Positions 11,987 through 24,039 of a DNA stretch of 64,000 nt are shown here, piece after piece. A model generated the notes under the pieces. That model did no database searches. It saw only the letters and a program-made list of their open reading frames with translations, and was not told the origin of the DNA. The stretch's first letter is position 1. The number at the start of each line of letters is the position of its first letter. The translations under genes and the position numbers were made by a program. Origin of the DNA: Garcia nutans (Eukaryota; Streptophyta; Magnoliopsida; Malpighiales; Euphorbiaceae); the NCBI GenBank assembly GCA_947685225.1, contig CANTUV010000051.1, positions 6,572,001 through 6,636,000 of the forward strand, in the 5' to 3' direction.

Positions 11987-12749
11987 ATAAATATTAAATA
12001 AATTGTATAGATATTATATATATATATATATTTGATGTATATTGTGTATATATCTATATATTTATTGTGTGCGTATTTTGTATATACCATGTATATGTTT
12101 ATTTTTTTATGTTGAGAATATGACTAAATTAAAATTATTTATGAATAAAAATATAAAAAATAGAAAAATAAAATAGAAAATAGAAAAATAAAAAAAAATA
12201 ATGTTATTTTGCCAAAAAAAAAACAAAGAAAGAAAGAAAAGCATAAACCATACTTTTTCTTTTTAAAAAAGTTAGGGCTCGTCTATTTGAAAACTGAAAA
12301 CTAGATTTTCGTATAAGATATGAATTTCTCAAAAAACATAAGACTTAATAGTCTCTTACCCATATATGGCATGATAATAAAACAACAAATTACAATAAAT
12401 ATAATTAATAATAAATAAATATAAAATAATTTATAAGTGAAGTAGTAATAAATTCTATTATAAAAATATAAAATAAAATATTTATTCGATTTTTATGATA
12501 TCTTCATTTAATAATATGAGGGAGTAAATATAATCTTTTTATTTTATAACTTGACATTTTCTTCAATTAATAATAAAAAATTTACACATATTTGCTATAG
12601 GAAATTCATGAATTTTATAAAAAAAAAAAAAATAGGAATTCAAACAAATTTTTTGAGTATGAAGAAAAGTATAAGTGTGAGAATTTATAATCATAGATTT
12701 ATATTAGAATTATTATTGATATTAATAATATTATTGCATAAATTATTAA

Positions 12750-13136
12750 TATATAATTAATTTATTAAGAAGATTAAGAGTTAAATTTTTTATTTTTTAA
12801 AATTTTAAATTTCTAAAATATATATATTAATTATTATTAGAAATATCATATTAATTAAATGAATTATTTAATTAAATTATTATTGTATAATTAATTTATT
12901 AGAACTATCAAAAATCATATATTTTATTATTCAATTTTAAATTTCTAAAATTATATAAATTGATTATTGTTGTAAATAAATTATTTAATTTATAATTAAT
13001 TTATTATGAAAGTTAAGAGATAATTTTTAACTTTTTAAAATTTTTGTAGAATATATAAATCAATCAATATTATTAAATTATATTAATATGTAATTAATTT
13101 ATAAAATATTAAAACTCATAAATATAATTTATTTAA
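12750..13136. repeat. Diverged tandem array, units of about 100-135 bp
   Basis: ATAATTAATTTATTA-type blocks recur at about 12753, 12887, 12992 and 13090, each followed by related AT-rich sequence. A fifth, similar unit continues at about 14700-14770, beyond the Mutator-like element, which therefore inserted into this array. Confidence 0.55.
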
Positions 13137-14690
13137 GGGAGATGGTACAAAAATGTATATGAAGTTTGCACGAATATATATATTGGCTTTTAAAGTTTAT
13201 TTAAGCTAATTTATACACCTATAGTTTTAATATACCAATAAATTAGCTATTCTTTTAATAAAAAGTTAACTATCATTAACTGTGTATTTAGTTTTTTATT
13301 GGAATAAATAAATATACTCATTAAGTTTGCTTGAAAGTATGGTTTTGTAATGACCCAACCTGCACGGTCTTACGACAGCTAGTCTATTGGGCCTTTTCTC
13401 CCGTAGGTGGACCGTAGTCCCAGCCCTCAACCCGGCAGGCCGCCACAGTACTAGACTGCCCTCGCGGGCCCTCCAGCAGAATTTGTTTATTTGGCTCCCT
13501 AAGAAGTCGCCTCCCTGGATCGAACACCTGACCTCTCCCTTAAGAGAGCCAGCGAGCACAATCCAGGTACTGTGGAGAGGTCAGGTGGATTGTGCTCGCT
13601 GGCTCTCTTAAGGGAGAGGTCAGGTGTTCAATCCGATGAGGCGACTCCTTAGGGAGCCAAATAAACAAATCATGTTGGAGGGCCCGCGAGGGCAGTCCAA
13701 TGCTGTGGCGGCCTGCCGAGTTGAGGGCTGGGACTACGGTCCACCTACGGGAGAAAATGCCTAATAGACCAGCTATCGTAAGACCGTGTAGGTGGGGTCG
13801 TTACAGGTTTAATAATAACTTTTCTTTTACTCAATTATACAGTAAAATGATATTTTTACCCATTTATAAATGAATCAAATATATTTAAGAATATTTTATA
13901 TTAAATAATATTTTAATTAAAATTTAATATTTTTTCTAATGAACTTTAAAATCATTAATTCACATTTTATATATTCATATTGCATCAGATGTGTTATATC
14001 AATAAGATGATATATTTAAAAGATTTATATAAAAATATACAAAATTAATTTTTTTTAAATAATTTCTCTTAATTTTCAATTCAAACTATTTTTTATTTTA
14101 AAAATACTAATTTTTAATTAACTTTAAAAATATATATAATTAATCAATTAAAATTATTTTTATTTTAAAAATATTAATTTTTGATTTTGAAATTGAAAAT
14201 TAAAAGCATTTTTTTTAAAAAAAATGGATTTTTTAAAATATTTTTATTTTTTTGATATTTTTAAAGAAATCTGTTGAATATAACCTCCTAATAACATAAC
14301 ACATTTGATGTAATATGTATACATATATAATATGAATTAATGATTTTAAAGGTCATTAGAAAAAGTATAAAATTTAATTTTAATTAAAATATTATTTAGT
14401 ATAAAATACTTTTAAATATATTTGATTCATTTATAAATAGGTAAAAATAATATTTTAGTACATAACTGAACAAAAAAATTCAAATCCACATCTTAGCGCA
14501 AATTTAAGGGATATATTTTTATTTCCAACAGAAAACTAAATACATAGTCATCGATGGTTAATTTTCTATGAAAGATTGACTAATTTATTATATTTTTAAA
14601 TTTTAAATGTATAAATGAGTAAAAAAAAACTCTAAGAATCAATCTGTATCTTCACGTAAATTTCATGGGTTTTTTTTTGTATTTTTTCCC
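13137..14690. mobile_element. Mutator-like TIR element, 1.55 kb, with a palindrome nested in its left arm
   Basis: The left end starts GGGAGATGGTACAAAAATG at 13137; the right end, read on the reverse strand from 14690, starts GGGAAAAAATACAAAAA. The two arms then match over several hundred bases: about 13137-14025 (which includes the 460-bp nested palindrome) against about 14262-14690. Shared blocks include GTGTATTTAGTTTT, TTTATAAATGAATCAAAT and ATCATTAATTCA. The flanks TTTATTTAA (13128-13136) and TTGATTTAA (14691-14699) form a 9-bp duplication with one mismatch, as expected for Mutator-like elements, although the flanks are also tandem-repeat units. There is no transposase. Confidence 0.68.
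13346..13805. mobile_element. Near-perfect 460-bp palindrome with TG...CA ends and 5-bp target duplication
   Basis: The left arm (13346-13565) and right arm (13586-13805) are each 220 bp and are inverted copies with only scattered mismatches. They are joined by a 20-bp asymmetric centre (13566-13585). The ends read TGTAATGACCC and GGTCGTTACA. It is flanked on both sides by GGTTT (13341-13345 and 13806-13810), a perfect 5-bp duplication as made by retroviral-type integrases. GC content is far above the surroundings. Each arm holds a GTGTTC(G/A)ATCC motif like a pol III B box near the centre. It encodes nothing convincing; open frames across it are mirror shadows. A transcript would fold into a hairpin of about 220 bp. 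Confidence 0.85.
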
Positions 14691-15121
14691 TTGATTTAAT
14701 CAATATTATAAAATTATATTAATATATAATCATTTAATAGAATATTAAAAGCCACAAATATAATTTATTAATTATTAAACTTGAAATTTTATGAATTATT
14801 AAATTAAATAAAAATTTAATTAAGAAAAAAATAAAATAACATTCCTTTTAAAAATTGAAAACTGATAACTTATAGCACTTCTTTTATCATAGGCTTTTAT
14901 ATAAATAATAGAGAAAATTACTCTATGTACTATTTTTAAAATTTTATTTTCAGTTTTACTGTTCCTACTTTTTTTCACTTTAATTTTTTAATCTTTTTAT
15001 TTTTTACGTTTTTTCTTTTATACTTTTACAAAAATATGATGTTTCTTTAGCTCACTCTTTCTTGTAGTCTTGCTTGAGTGCTTAGGTGTTGAGTCATGAA
15101 AAATTCTAAAAGACACTCTAA

Positions 15122-15388
15122 GAGGGTGTTTCTCAAAACTAGAGCTTTTCAGCTTATTGTGAATAAGTGATTTTTAGATTATAATCAGATTAAAAATAAG
15201 CAGTTAAGCGTTTCTGTAAACTAGCTAATAATCAGCTGATAATCAGTTTATAATCAGTTAAGCGTTTCTGTAAAATCAGCTTATAATCGGTTTTTAATTG
15301 TAGAAACTGTCAAAATGACCAAACTGTCCATGAGTTTATTTATTGTATAAAAATAATTTTTTAAATGTCAATTCAAAATTTATTTTGC

Positions 15389-15422
<34 letters not shown>

Positions 15423-15714
15423 TGTAATAATAATAATAATAATAAAATTTCTTTGATGGGAACTAAAGTGTATAAGGTAGGCAAATTTGGAATATTGAAG
15501 ATTAGGTAGGGATAGTATGGTCTTTTACTTGGTCAAAACTGCTTAAAAAATAAGTGCTTAAAAAAAATAGCAAAACTCAACTTTTAAAAAACTGATTAAA
15601 ATCATATTATAATCTACTATTTAAGTTTTCAGAAACACTTAAATAAACAACTTATAATCTAAAAACAGCTTATAAGCAGTTTTGACCAGCTTTTAAGTTT
15701 TGAGAAACACCCTC
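15122..15714. mobile_element. Complete Tourist-like (PIF/Harbinger) MITE, 593 bp
   Basis: The left end GAGGGTGTTTCTCAAAACT and the right end AGTTTTGAGAAACACCCTC are perfect inverted repeats of 19 bp. TAA flanks both sides (15119-15121 and 15715-15717), the 3-bp target choice of PIF/Harbinger elements. The interior carries repeated ATAATCAG motifs, an (AAT)n run and a second tract pairing CTTATAAGC-like sequence with the left half. There is no open frame. A truncated sister copy lies at 8918-9358. Confidence 0.82.
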
Positions 15715-16079
15715 TAAATTTTCTCCAATAGGACTCAATCGAAGATAGAGACGGTGGTGGTTTGTAGTTAAAGCGTGTGGGCTTTTTATTGATTGATTTG
15801 TTTTTTACAAAAAAAAAAGAAAAAAAGTATCCACTAATATTTGTCTCAGTTCTACTTAATTATTTGAATAAGTTATTTCTTTCGTCCTTAGAAATAAAAA
15901 AGCTTCTACTTAGTCTTTAAAAAAAAAGCTTCTATTTTTTCATTGAGACTATGTTTGGCTTAAGACATTTTTTACCAGGTTTCAAAATTTTGATTTTAGA
16001 ATTTATTAATTTTTATTATTATAATTAAGAAAAATTAAATTTTTGTTATCCTATAAAATAATATATTGTTAGTGATAAA

Positions 16080-17010
16080 ATAACAGTAAATGAAGGCATA
16101 TATTGATATATATAAGTATATGTTATATATAATTAGATATATATATATATATGAATTATGTTATATATAAATAAAATAAAATAATTTTAATAGTATATGT
16201 TGAAACTATTTTAAAAAATATAAATTAAATAAAATATATAAAAGTATGTGTATAAAATATAATTTAAAATTATTTAACATAAATTATTTTTAATTTAATT
16301 TAATTATTTGTTTTGTAATTATATAAAATTTTTAAAATATCAATAAATGAGAAATATATGTTGGTATCTGCAGGTATATGTACCTATATGTTGATATGTG
16401 AGGTATATATTAATATATGTTATATATATTTTAATTAAAAAATGATATTTTTATAAATACATGTTTTGTGTTTTTATAGTATATGTGGGTATGTCAGTAT
16501 ATGTTATAAATACTTTAATAAAAAAATAATATTTTTATAAAAACATGATTCGTGTTTTTTTTAATATATGTGGGTATATGTTATATAATATTCACTAAAT
16601 AATGACATTTTTGTAAATACAAGCTCCATGTTTTAATAGTATATGTGGGTATATGTTATATATATTTTAAATAAAGAATAATAATGTATGTAGGTATATA
16701 TGAATATATATTGATATATGTGGGTATATATAAATATATTTCTGCATATAATTATTTTATACATTTATTTATATGTAAGTATATATTACATATAATTAGA
16801 TATACCAAAAAGAATAATAATATATATTGATATACGTTATATATATCGATATATGTTGGTATATATAGGTATACGCTTCATATAATTTATCTAAATAATA
16901 ATGGTATATGTCGTTATATGTTATATATATTTTAACTAAAAAATAACAATATATATAGCATATGTCGGTATATGTTACATATATTTTAAATAAAGTGTAA
17001 TAATTTAAAT
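16080..17010. repeat. Low-complexity array of TATATGTGGGTATATGTTA-like units
   Basis: Many imperfect copies of a TATATG(T/G)(G/C)GGTATATGTTATA unit alternate with TATTTTAAATAAAGAATAA-like spacers. A similar array at 19255-19900 suggests the exon-like island and its AT-rich surroundings between them were inserted into, or duplicated with, this array. Confidence 0.7.
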
Positions 17011-17169
17011 TTTAAATTATTTTAAAATAGCATTTTAATAATATAAATAGTTAAATTTATATTACTTAGTAATCTTTTATTAAATTTTTGGAAAAAAAAT
17101 AAAAAATAATATTATTATTGAAAAAAAAAAGAAAACGAAATATATATATATGTATATTTATTTGAAAAA

Positions 17170-18665
17170 GAAAAAAAAAGGATATTAATTGAAGGGAGAG
17201 GAGATTTAATGAGGAGAGAGAAAGTCAAAGGGAGAGAGAGCAAAGAGAGAGGGCGCTGGTCGATTTTTCTCCGATCTACCACCACCCAGCACCATCAGCA
17301 AACCCATCGTTCGACGAGTCTAACGCCACCAAGATCGCCGCCTTCAGACGCCGAAACAACCAGCACTTGTCAAACGAAGATGACACCTTCCGAGATCTTC
17401 CGATGAAAATTTCGGTCATTTCTAATATGCTTTCCCGGCAAGGTTAATATTTTAAAACTCTCTCTTCATAAGCTTCATTTTGATATATTATTTATAAATT
17501 TTAGGCCACTTTTATATTTGGCTAGAATTTAGTGACCGTTCTGGCGGCGGCAACTGTTTTTCGGTTGCGGCTATACTATTCCAGCGACGAAAAAAATAAT
17601 CAAAATTAAACTAAAATATAATAAATAAATAATAAATAATAAATATATGTGATTAATTATAGATTAATTAAAAAGGTAGTTAGTTAAAAAAATTTGAAGT
17701 TAAATAAATTTAGAATATAAATTTTTAATTAGTTATTATTAAATGAAAATTTATTAATTAGTTATAAATTAAATGAAAATTTTATTAAAATAAATTGATT
17801 AGTTTGTTTATCAATTATAGTCAAATATTTAACATGTTATATTAAATTAAATTGTGATTTTATGTAAAGCTTAAAAATTTAATTGATTATTTAAAATAAT
17901 TATTATTTATTTTACTAAGTGATTTAAATTAATTTACTTATAATTATTATTTATCACTACATAGAATTTATCAATTATGTTTATATATAAATATATAAAA
18001 TTAGTTAATTAAATTGAAATTATTAATTATGAATAAATTGAGTTTATTGTTAAATATTAAATATGTAAATTGATTATTGAATTTTAAATGATTAAATAAA
18101 ATAGTTGATGTATTGTATTAAAGTTTATATGCTAATACTTTTATTATTATAATAATCAAATTATTATTGTTATTATTATTACTACTTAATTTTAAACTTA
18201 ATATAGGTTATTATAATTGAATTAGAGGTAAATAAGTAATTATTTTATAATTGAAACAATGTTAATCTCTAAATAAATAATATTATAAATGATTAATAGA
18301 AGTTAAAATAAAATATTGTTAAAGTAAATAAATTATATATTATTATTAATGTTGATTTAATAAATTATTGTTATTATTGTATTAGTGAAGAGTATATTGA
18401 GTTGTTGAGAATTATAATGGTGGCCTAGATGGAGCAATTAGGTTAATGATGATTGCCATAAGATATTTAGAAGTGTTATTTATTTTTTTATTTCAGGGAA
18501 AATATTCTAGTTATAGAGGGAACTCTGCCAAAATTTCGGCCGAATCTTTAGAGTCATTTATTTGTCCATATTCTAATAGTTTTTGTCATCGTATGAAAAT
18601 AATTTTCAGGTATTTTTCCATCGTCGGTCCATTCTTCAAGGAGAGTTATCGAATTTCGTCTACTG
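17170..18665 (+). other. Exon-like island, unknown (possible spliced non-coding transcript)
   Basis: A GC-richer block (about 17170-17442) stands out from AT-rich DNA. It begins with a purine-rich GGAGAGGAG/GAGAGAGA leader, holds an open frame at 17209-17406 with no known match and an abrupt Ser/Thr/Pro-rich composition, and ends at a donor-like GGCAAG/GTTAAT near 17442. About 1 kb of AT-rich DNA follows. A pyrimidine tract and TTTCAG acceptor at 18497 then precede GGAAAATATTCTAG, which runs to a second donor-like TTTTCAG/GTATTT near 18609. Together they look like exons. The frame does not continue convincingly across, so a non-coding transcript or the untranslated part of a transposon is likelier than a protein gene. 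Confidence 0.35.
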
Positions 18666-19254
18666 TGAGTTATATAGATTAATATAATACACCGCTCTCC
18701 TAATTTATGTTTACATCTATATTTGCATAAATATATTGACTGCTTGTGCAATATATTTACATTTATTATTATAAGCATAATCTGTGTTGCATATGAGTTG
18801 ATTGTGCTTGGTGCATAATCTCCATGTTTGCTGGATAATGTTATGATGATATGAGACCACACATGATCTGAGATATGAGTTATGACTCAATGATATTGTA
18901 TAATAATAATGAGATTTGGGCTAGTATGACAGGGGAGGGGGGCATTCTAATGCTCAGCGATGCTTGTCAATCGGATAGTGTTGCTTCGCTAAGGCCTTGA
19001 CAGCGGACCCTATGTATTGACATCTAAGAGAAACGTGTAGACTAAAAGAGTCAGATAGGAGATCGACTCCCAAATTTAAGGTTTAATGTGACCCTATTGA
19101 CTTACTTTTATCCTTGTATAATTATGTGATTTATTTGTCTAGTTATCATTGCATGAACATTATTGGCATGGGAACAATATATTATATTGTTTGCTGTCAT
19201 ATACTTTTCTATTTCCTAGTGCCAACCATTTACTCTTGAGTTTGGATTGTGACA

Positions 19255-19900
19255 TAAAGAGCAATAATATATGTGGTATATGTCGGTATATGTTACATAT
19301 CCTTTAACTAAAGAATAATAATATATATCACATATATTTTACTAAAGAATAACAATATATATAAGTATATATGGATATATATATATATATAGATATATGT
19401 CGATATATAACTATTTTATATTTTTATTTGTATGAGAGTACATGTTACATAGAACTAAATATACCAAAATAATAATAATATATGTTGGTATATGTTAGTT
19501 ATAACTAGATATATATATATATACAATATATATTATATACTGCAAAAGAATTTACAATATATTACACATATATATGTATATGTTGAAATATATTACATAT
19601 AATTAGATGTGAGTTAAATTTAAAAAGAATAATATAATATAATTATTATATGTTTAGTTATATGTGAATGTATGTCACATGTAACCAGATATATGTGCAC
19701 ATAAAATGTGAATTATGTTATATTAAAATGATATTTTTAAATAATTTTTATAGTATATATTAAAATTATTTTAAAAATATAAATTAAATAAAATATATAA
19801 ATATAAATATAAATATAAATTTATTTTTAAAATAAGAATATATGTAAATATATATATATGGATATTTATTATATACAAATAGAAATTTAATATAAATATT
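19255..19900. repeat. Low-complexity array, second tract
   Basis: The same TATATGTCGGTATATGTTACAT-type units as at 16080-17010, mixed with (TA)n runs. From 19900 to 20452 the sequence is AT-rich with A-runs and no recognisable feature. Confidence 0.6.
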
Positions 19901-20452
19901 TTTAATTTAATATTTTAAAATTTTACTTAGAAAACCAAAAAATAAAAAATAAATGGCCACTCAATAAATGACGACTGTTTTATAGATGTTATAAGCATAT
20001 GTTTTAAAACAATAATGGTTTTAAAAGATGTGGCCACTATTGTTTTAAAAAAAAATATTGGCCAAAACACGTGAATTGTTGCTAACGTATTTTTGTAAAA
20101 AAAAAAAAAAAAGAAGATAAATATAGTATTTTTGAAAACTAAAAAAATAGTAGTATTTTGTAAAACAATTCTTCTTTTTAGGGTAGTTTTTTGTAAATGT
20201 CCCTAAATAATATAAATATTGAACTTCAGTCCAAAAGTTAGATTCTCTTACTCGAAACTCAAAGTTCAAATTTCAAAATACAAAATATAAGAGAAATAAT
20301 TAAAAGACTTTTTACGTAACTAGCCTTAAAAAAATTAATTTTAAAAATCTCACACTTTAAAAAATAAACAATAATCCCACACTTTAAAAAATAAAAAATA
20401 TCTCATATTTTTTTTCATTTTAAAACAATATCTCATGCCTCATTTCAAATAA

Positions 20453-21090
20453 CACTACAAGAACTTGATAGTTTATAAATGAAATTTTTTGTTTCTAAAA
20501 TGAAAAAATCTACTTCTAATATGATTTTAAAATGATAATTTTTCGTTCCTAAAAGTCTCGCTTCTAATTAGTTTGAAACGAAAAAAAAAATTAATTTTAA
20601 TTTGGAATGGATTTAAAATAAAAATTTTGTTTCTATTTTAAAAAAGAAAATAAAATTCATTTATAATTCAGAACTATATAGAACCAAATTCAAACAGTTT
20701 GGAAACAGACTTGTTTGTTTATATTAGAAACATATTTATTTCCATTTTTGTTAGAAACATAAAATCTATTTTTATTTGTTAATGAAATTTGCTTATGTTA
20801 AAAATAAACTGAAAAATTTAGAAACATAAATATATATTTTTAAACTTTATTATTTATTTTTTAAAAATTTTATTTATATATTTTTAATTTTTTATAAATA
20901 TTATATATATTTTTTATTTATATTAGTTATATTTTTTTGTTTATGAATTTAAGTAGAAACTGAAAAAAATAAAATTAGACAACAAAATATTGAAATATAT
21001 ATAAAATATAAAATAATTTATATTTACATAACATAATTGAAATAATGTACATAAACATAAATGTTATATGTATCTATAAAATAGTAAGTA

Positions 21091-21121
<31 letters not shown>

Positions 21122-23426
21122 AAAGAAAACTACCTACAAATTTAGAGTTTAATCATCAAGAACAAGATCCTAGTAAGAAACAATAACATATGCAAGAGGT
21201 CGAGTGGGTGATGTATGTTGAAACTACCTTATCAGTGTATTCATTTGGTCCATCAGTTGGCTATGCGTATGCTCTGCTTAGCTTAAAATAAATACAAAAT
21301 AATAAAATATATTTTATCAATACAATTTCTCTCATTTTTTAAAAATTTGACAGAGTTTCGACATAAACTGAAGCATAACCAACTTGAAATTTGGGTCTTA
21401 CATATGATCACATTTTTTGTAAAACAAAAATCAACATCATATATATAATGCAAAAAGTTATAGAATAAGCAACATATATTACTATCTAAATAAATTATTA
21501 TATAATACTGAAATTTGCATTTTCAAAAAAAAATTAAACTTTTTTAATTTTATTTTGCAATACTTTATCTTTTATAAATAAGTTAAAACGCTTGTAATAA
21601 TTAGTGTAAAGATGCTTGCAATAATTAAAAATTTTGAACAAAAAAAAACAAACAAAACAAGATATTATAATGGTACGTGTTCATATAGCTTTTTATGAAA
21701 CATGTGAATATTTTTGGAAGTGAAATAACTATCTATAAAAGAATAGAATTGTAAGTTCAACCAAACCATATTGTGAGCAATTCAAAGTTTCAAATTTACT
21801 ATCTTTAGTTATATATATTCTACATTAATTATATAATAATACATCAAAACACCAACAAACATCATTAAGTACAAACACAAATGTTGTGATTGTTTTTTTT
21901 AATTAATCTACAAGCAAGATCTTTGTAAATAACTCTTCATAATTTCATCTCTCAAAAACAATCTCAACACCAAAGTTGAAGAATATAATATATATATATA
22001 TATGTATAACCCGCTGGGGTTGGCCCAGCGGGCCACCTGCTGTTACTCCTACGGGAGGGCAGGGGTTCGATCCTCAAAAACGTATTTCCGATGGTCGAGC
22101 TTTTTAAAAATAAATATATATATATATATATATGTATATACATACTCATATATATATATATTCATTTGAAATCTTCATATAAATATTATAATACAAAGTT
22201 AAAATAAAAAATATTTTCCCATCTTGATTATCAGACATATTTATTTATTTATTTATTTTAGTAGTTTATATACAAATAATTAACAACAAAAACAAATAAA
22301 TATATTCAAATCAAATAATAATACAAAAATAAATGCAAGTGAAACAAGTATCTTACTAATTAAAATTGAAGATATGATTATCAAAATTTCTTCAATTTCT
22401 TAACTTAATATTTAAGATCTTTGAATTGAACAAGCATTTTTCTATCAAATATAAAGAAAATTAGATTATAGTTTGAAAGTTTCTTTCACAAAGATTGTGT
22501 AGACAAAAATAGAGAATTATTTACTTGAGATTGAAGAATTATAACTACAATTTCTTCAATTTCTACTTTGAATCTTCAAATAGAGAAACGGTTTCATTAT
22601 AGAGAGAAATGTATTTAAAAACTAATAAAGGTAGTGAGTGGTGCTAAGATTTGCTGGTAAGGGGGTGCTTAGGTGGCTGATAATGTTGTAAGAGCAGGGT
22701 GAGGTGAGAAAGAAAATAAAAGAAAGGATAGGAGGGGTTTTTGTATTTTTATATTTTAGAAACATATAGTAAATTTATTTCTAATTTTGAAACGAAATTA
22801 GAAACGAATATTACATCCTTTTTCTAAATTAGAAACAAAATTACTATTTATTTCTAGATAGCAGACTATAATGCTGTTTAGAAATGAAATCTAAACTCAT
22901 TTCTAATTTTGAATATAATTTTTAGCATCTAGTTTTTTCATCCACTATCAGAAACAGATAAAATCCATTTCAAAAATTTTCATTCCTAAATGATTTTAGT
23001 TCGCTATTTATTTCTCGCGAGATATTCGTTTCTAAATTAAAAATAAATTTACTATATGTCTCTAAATAGCAGACCATAACACTATTTAGAAATAAAATCT
23101 CAATCCGTTTTTAATTTTGAACACAATTTTTAGCTTTATAGTTTTCCCGACCACTATCCGAAACATATAAATTCCATTTCAAAAATTTTTGTTCCTAAGT
23201 GATTTTAATTTCATTCTATATTTTTCACTATTTATTCATGCGTGATATAAAAATGGTTTAGAAACAAAATAAATTAGTTTCTAAATTCTATTTCTAATAT
23301 ATTTATATTTCGTTCCAAAATTGCTCAATCTTCTTATGTTACAATTCCGTTTTAAAATGGTTTTTAATTATAAATAGATTAGTATCGGTTTCTAATTTCT
23401 GTTTTAAATTATCAATTCTTGTAGTG
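20453..23426. mobile_element. Non-autonomous CACTA (En/Spm-like) element, 2.97 kb
   Basis: The left terminus is CACTACAAGAACTTGATA at 20453; the right terminus, on the reverse strand from 23426, is CACTACAAGAATTGATAA. The 3-bp flanks are TAA (20450-20452) and TGA (23427-23429), one mismatch. Both subterminal zones (about 20480-21000 and 22740-23400) are dense with short motifs of the (T)TTCTAATT / GAAACGAAAT type in both orientations, the subterminal transposase-binding layout of CACTA elements. No transposase frame is present. A tRNA-derived SINE head sits inside at about 22009-22110, and (TA)n runs lie beside it. Confidence 0.85.
22009..22110 (+). mobile_element. tRNA-derived SINE-like head with perfect pol III boxes
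   Basis: TGGCCCAGCGG (22021-22031) fits the A-box consensus TRGYNNARYGG exactly, and GGTTCGATCC (22064-22073) fits the B box. The spacing of about 33 bp is tRNA-like. The block CCGCTGGGGTTGG to GGTCGAGC is GC-rich in an AT-rich host and ends in TTTTTAAAAATAAATATA. It does not fold as a full tRNA gene and lacks an acceptor-stem partner, so a SINE or tRNA-like fragment is preferred. It is nested in the CACTA element. Confidence 0.7.
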
Positions 23427-23427
23427 T

Positions 23428-23880
23428 GATATTTACTTTAATTTTTATTTTTTTTTCAAACTTTACTATTAAATAAATATTCTAGTAAAAATAATAAAAA
23501 TTAGTATTTTAAATTACATTTTTATATAAAGGTAAATATTTATTTTCAATTCTTTATAAAAGTAAAATTTTATTGTTATTTCAAATAGGAATAAAACTCA
23601 CAAAAATTTATATAAAAAGTAAATATATAAAAATATAAAAATATTTTAATAAAAATCATTAAACTTATTTTTAAATAAATTTTACATATTATACCTATAA
23701 AAATCAAATTTAAAATTAAGTTTGTTATATAATGTTGTGTGTTTGTATTTATTGTGTGTATACTAAATATATATTGTGTATATTGTGTATTTGTTTGTAC
23801 ATATATTATATGTATGTCTATATTTATTGTATATATGTTATGTGTATATTGTGCTATTTATACTTATTTAACCCTTAAAA
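23428..23880. repeat. Dispersed AT-rich repeat, copy 2
   Basis: Partner of 11205-11640, with the same order of blocks and a degraded GTGTATATTGTG tail. It begins immediately beyond the right end of the CACTA element. Confidence 0.5.
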
Positions 23881-24039
23881 CCAGAATATACAACACATGT
23901 ATAGCATGTGAAATGCACTCTAACAATAAATGCACATCAATAAGAATTTAACAAATAGATGCTATGTGTAAAAAATTTTGACCACCTCAAAAGCATAATA
24001 CATCTTCCACGTTGAAAATAAATCAAATAAAAAAATAAA

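Noticed and set aside
13296..13611. Open frames on both strands across the palindrome
   Set aside because: They are mirror images of the same inverted repeat and have no domain.
17209..17406. Open frame of 65 codons starting MRREKVKG
   Set aside because: Low-complexity Arg/Glu then Ser/Thr/Pro composition, no similarity; treated as part of the exon-like island, not as a protein.
22009..22110. Genuine tRNA gene
   Set aside because: A and B boxes fit but no 7-bp acceptor stem or anticodon arm could be paired.
21964..22149. Reverse frame over the SINE-like block
   Set aside because: Chance frame with TA-repeat-derived Ile/Tyr runs on both sides of a tRNA-like block.
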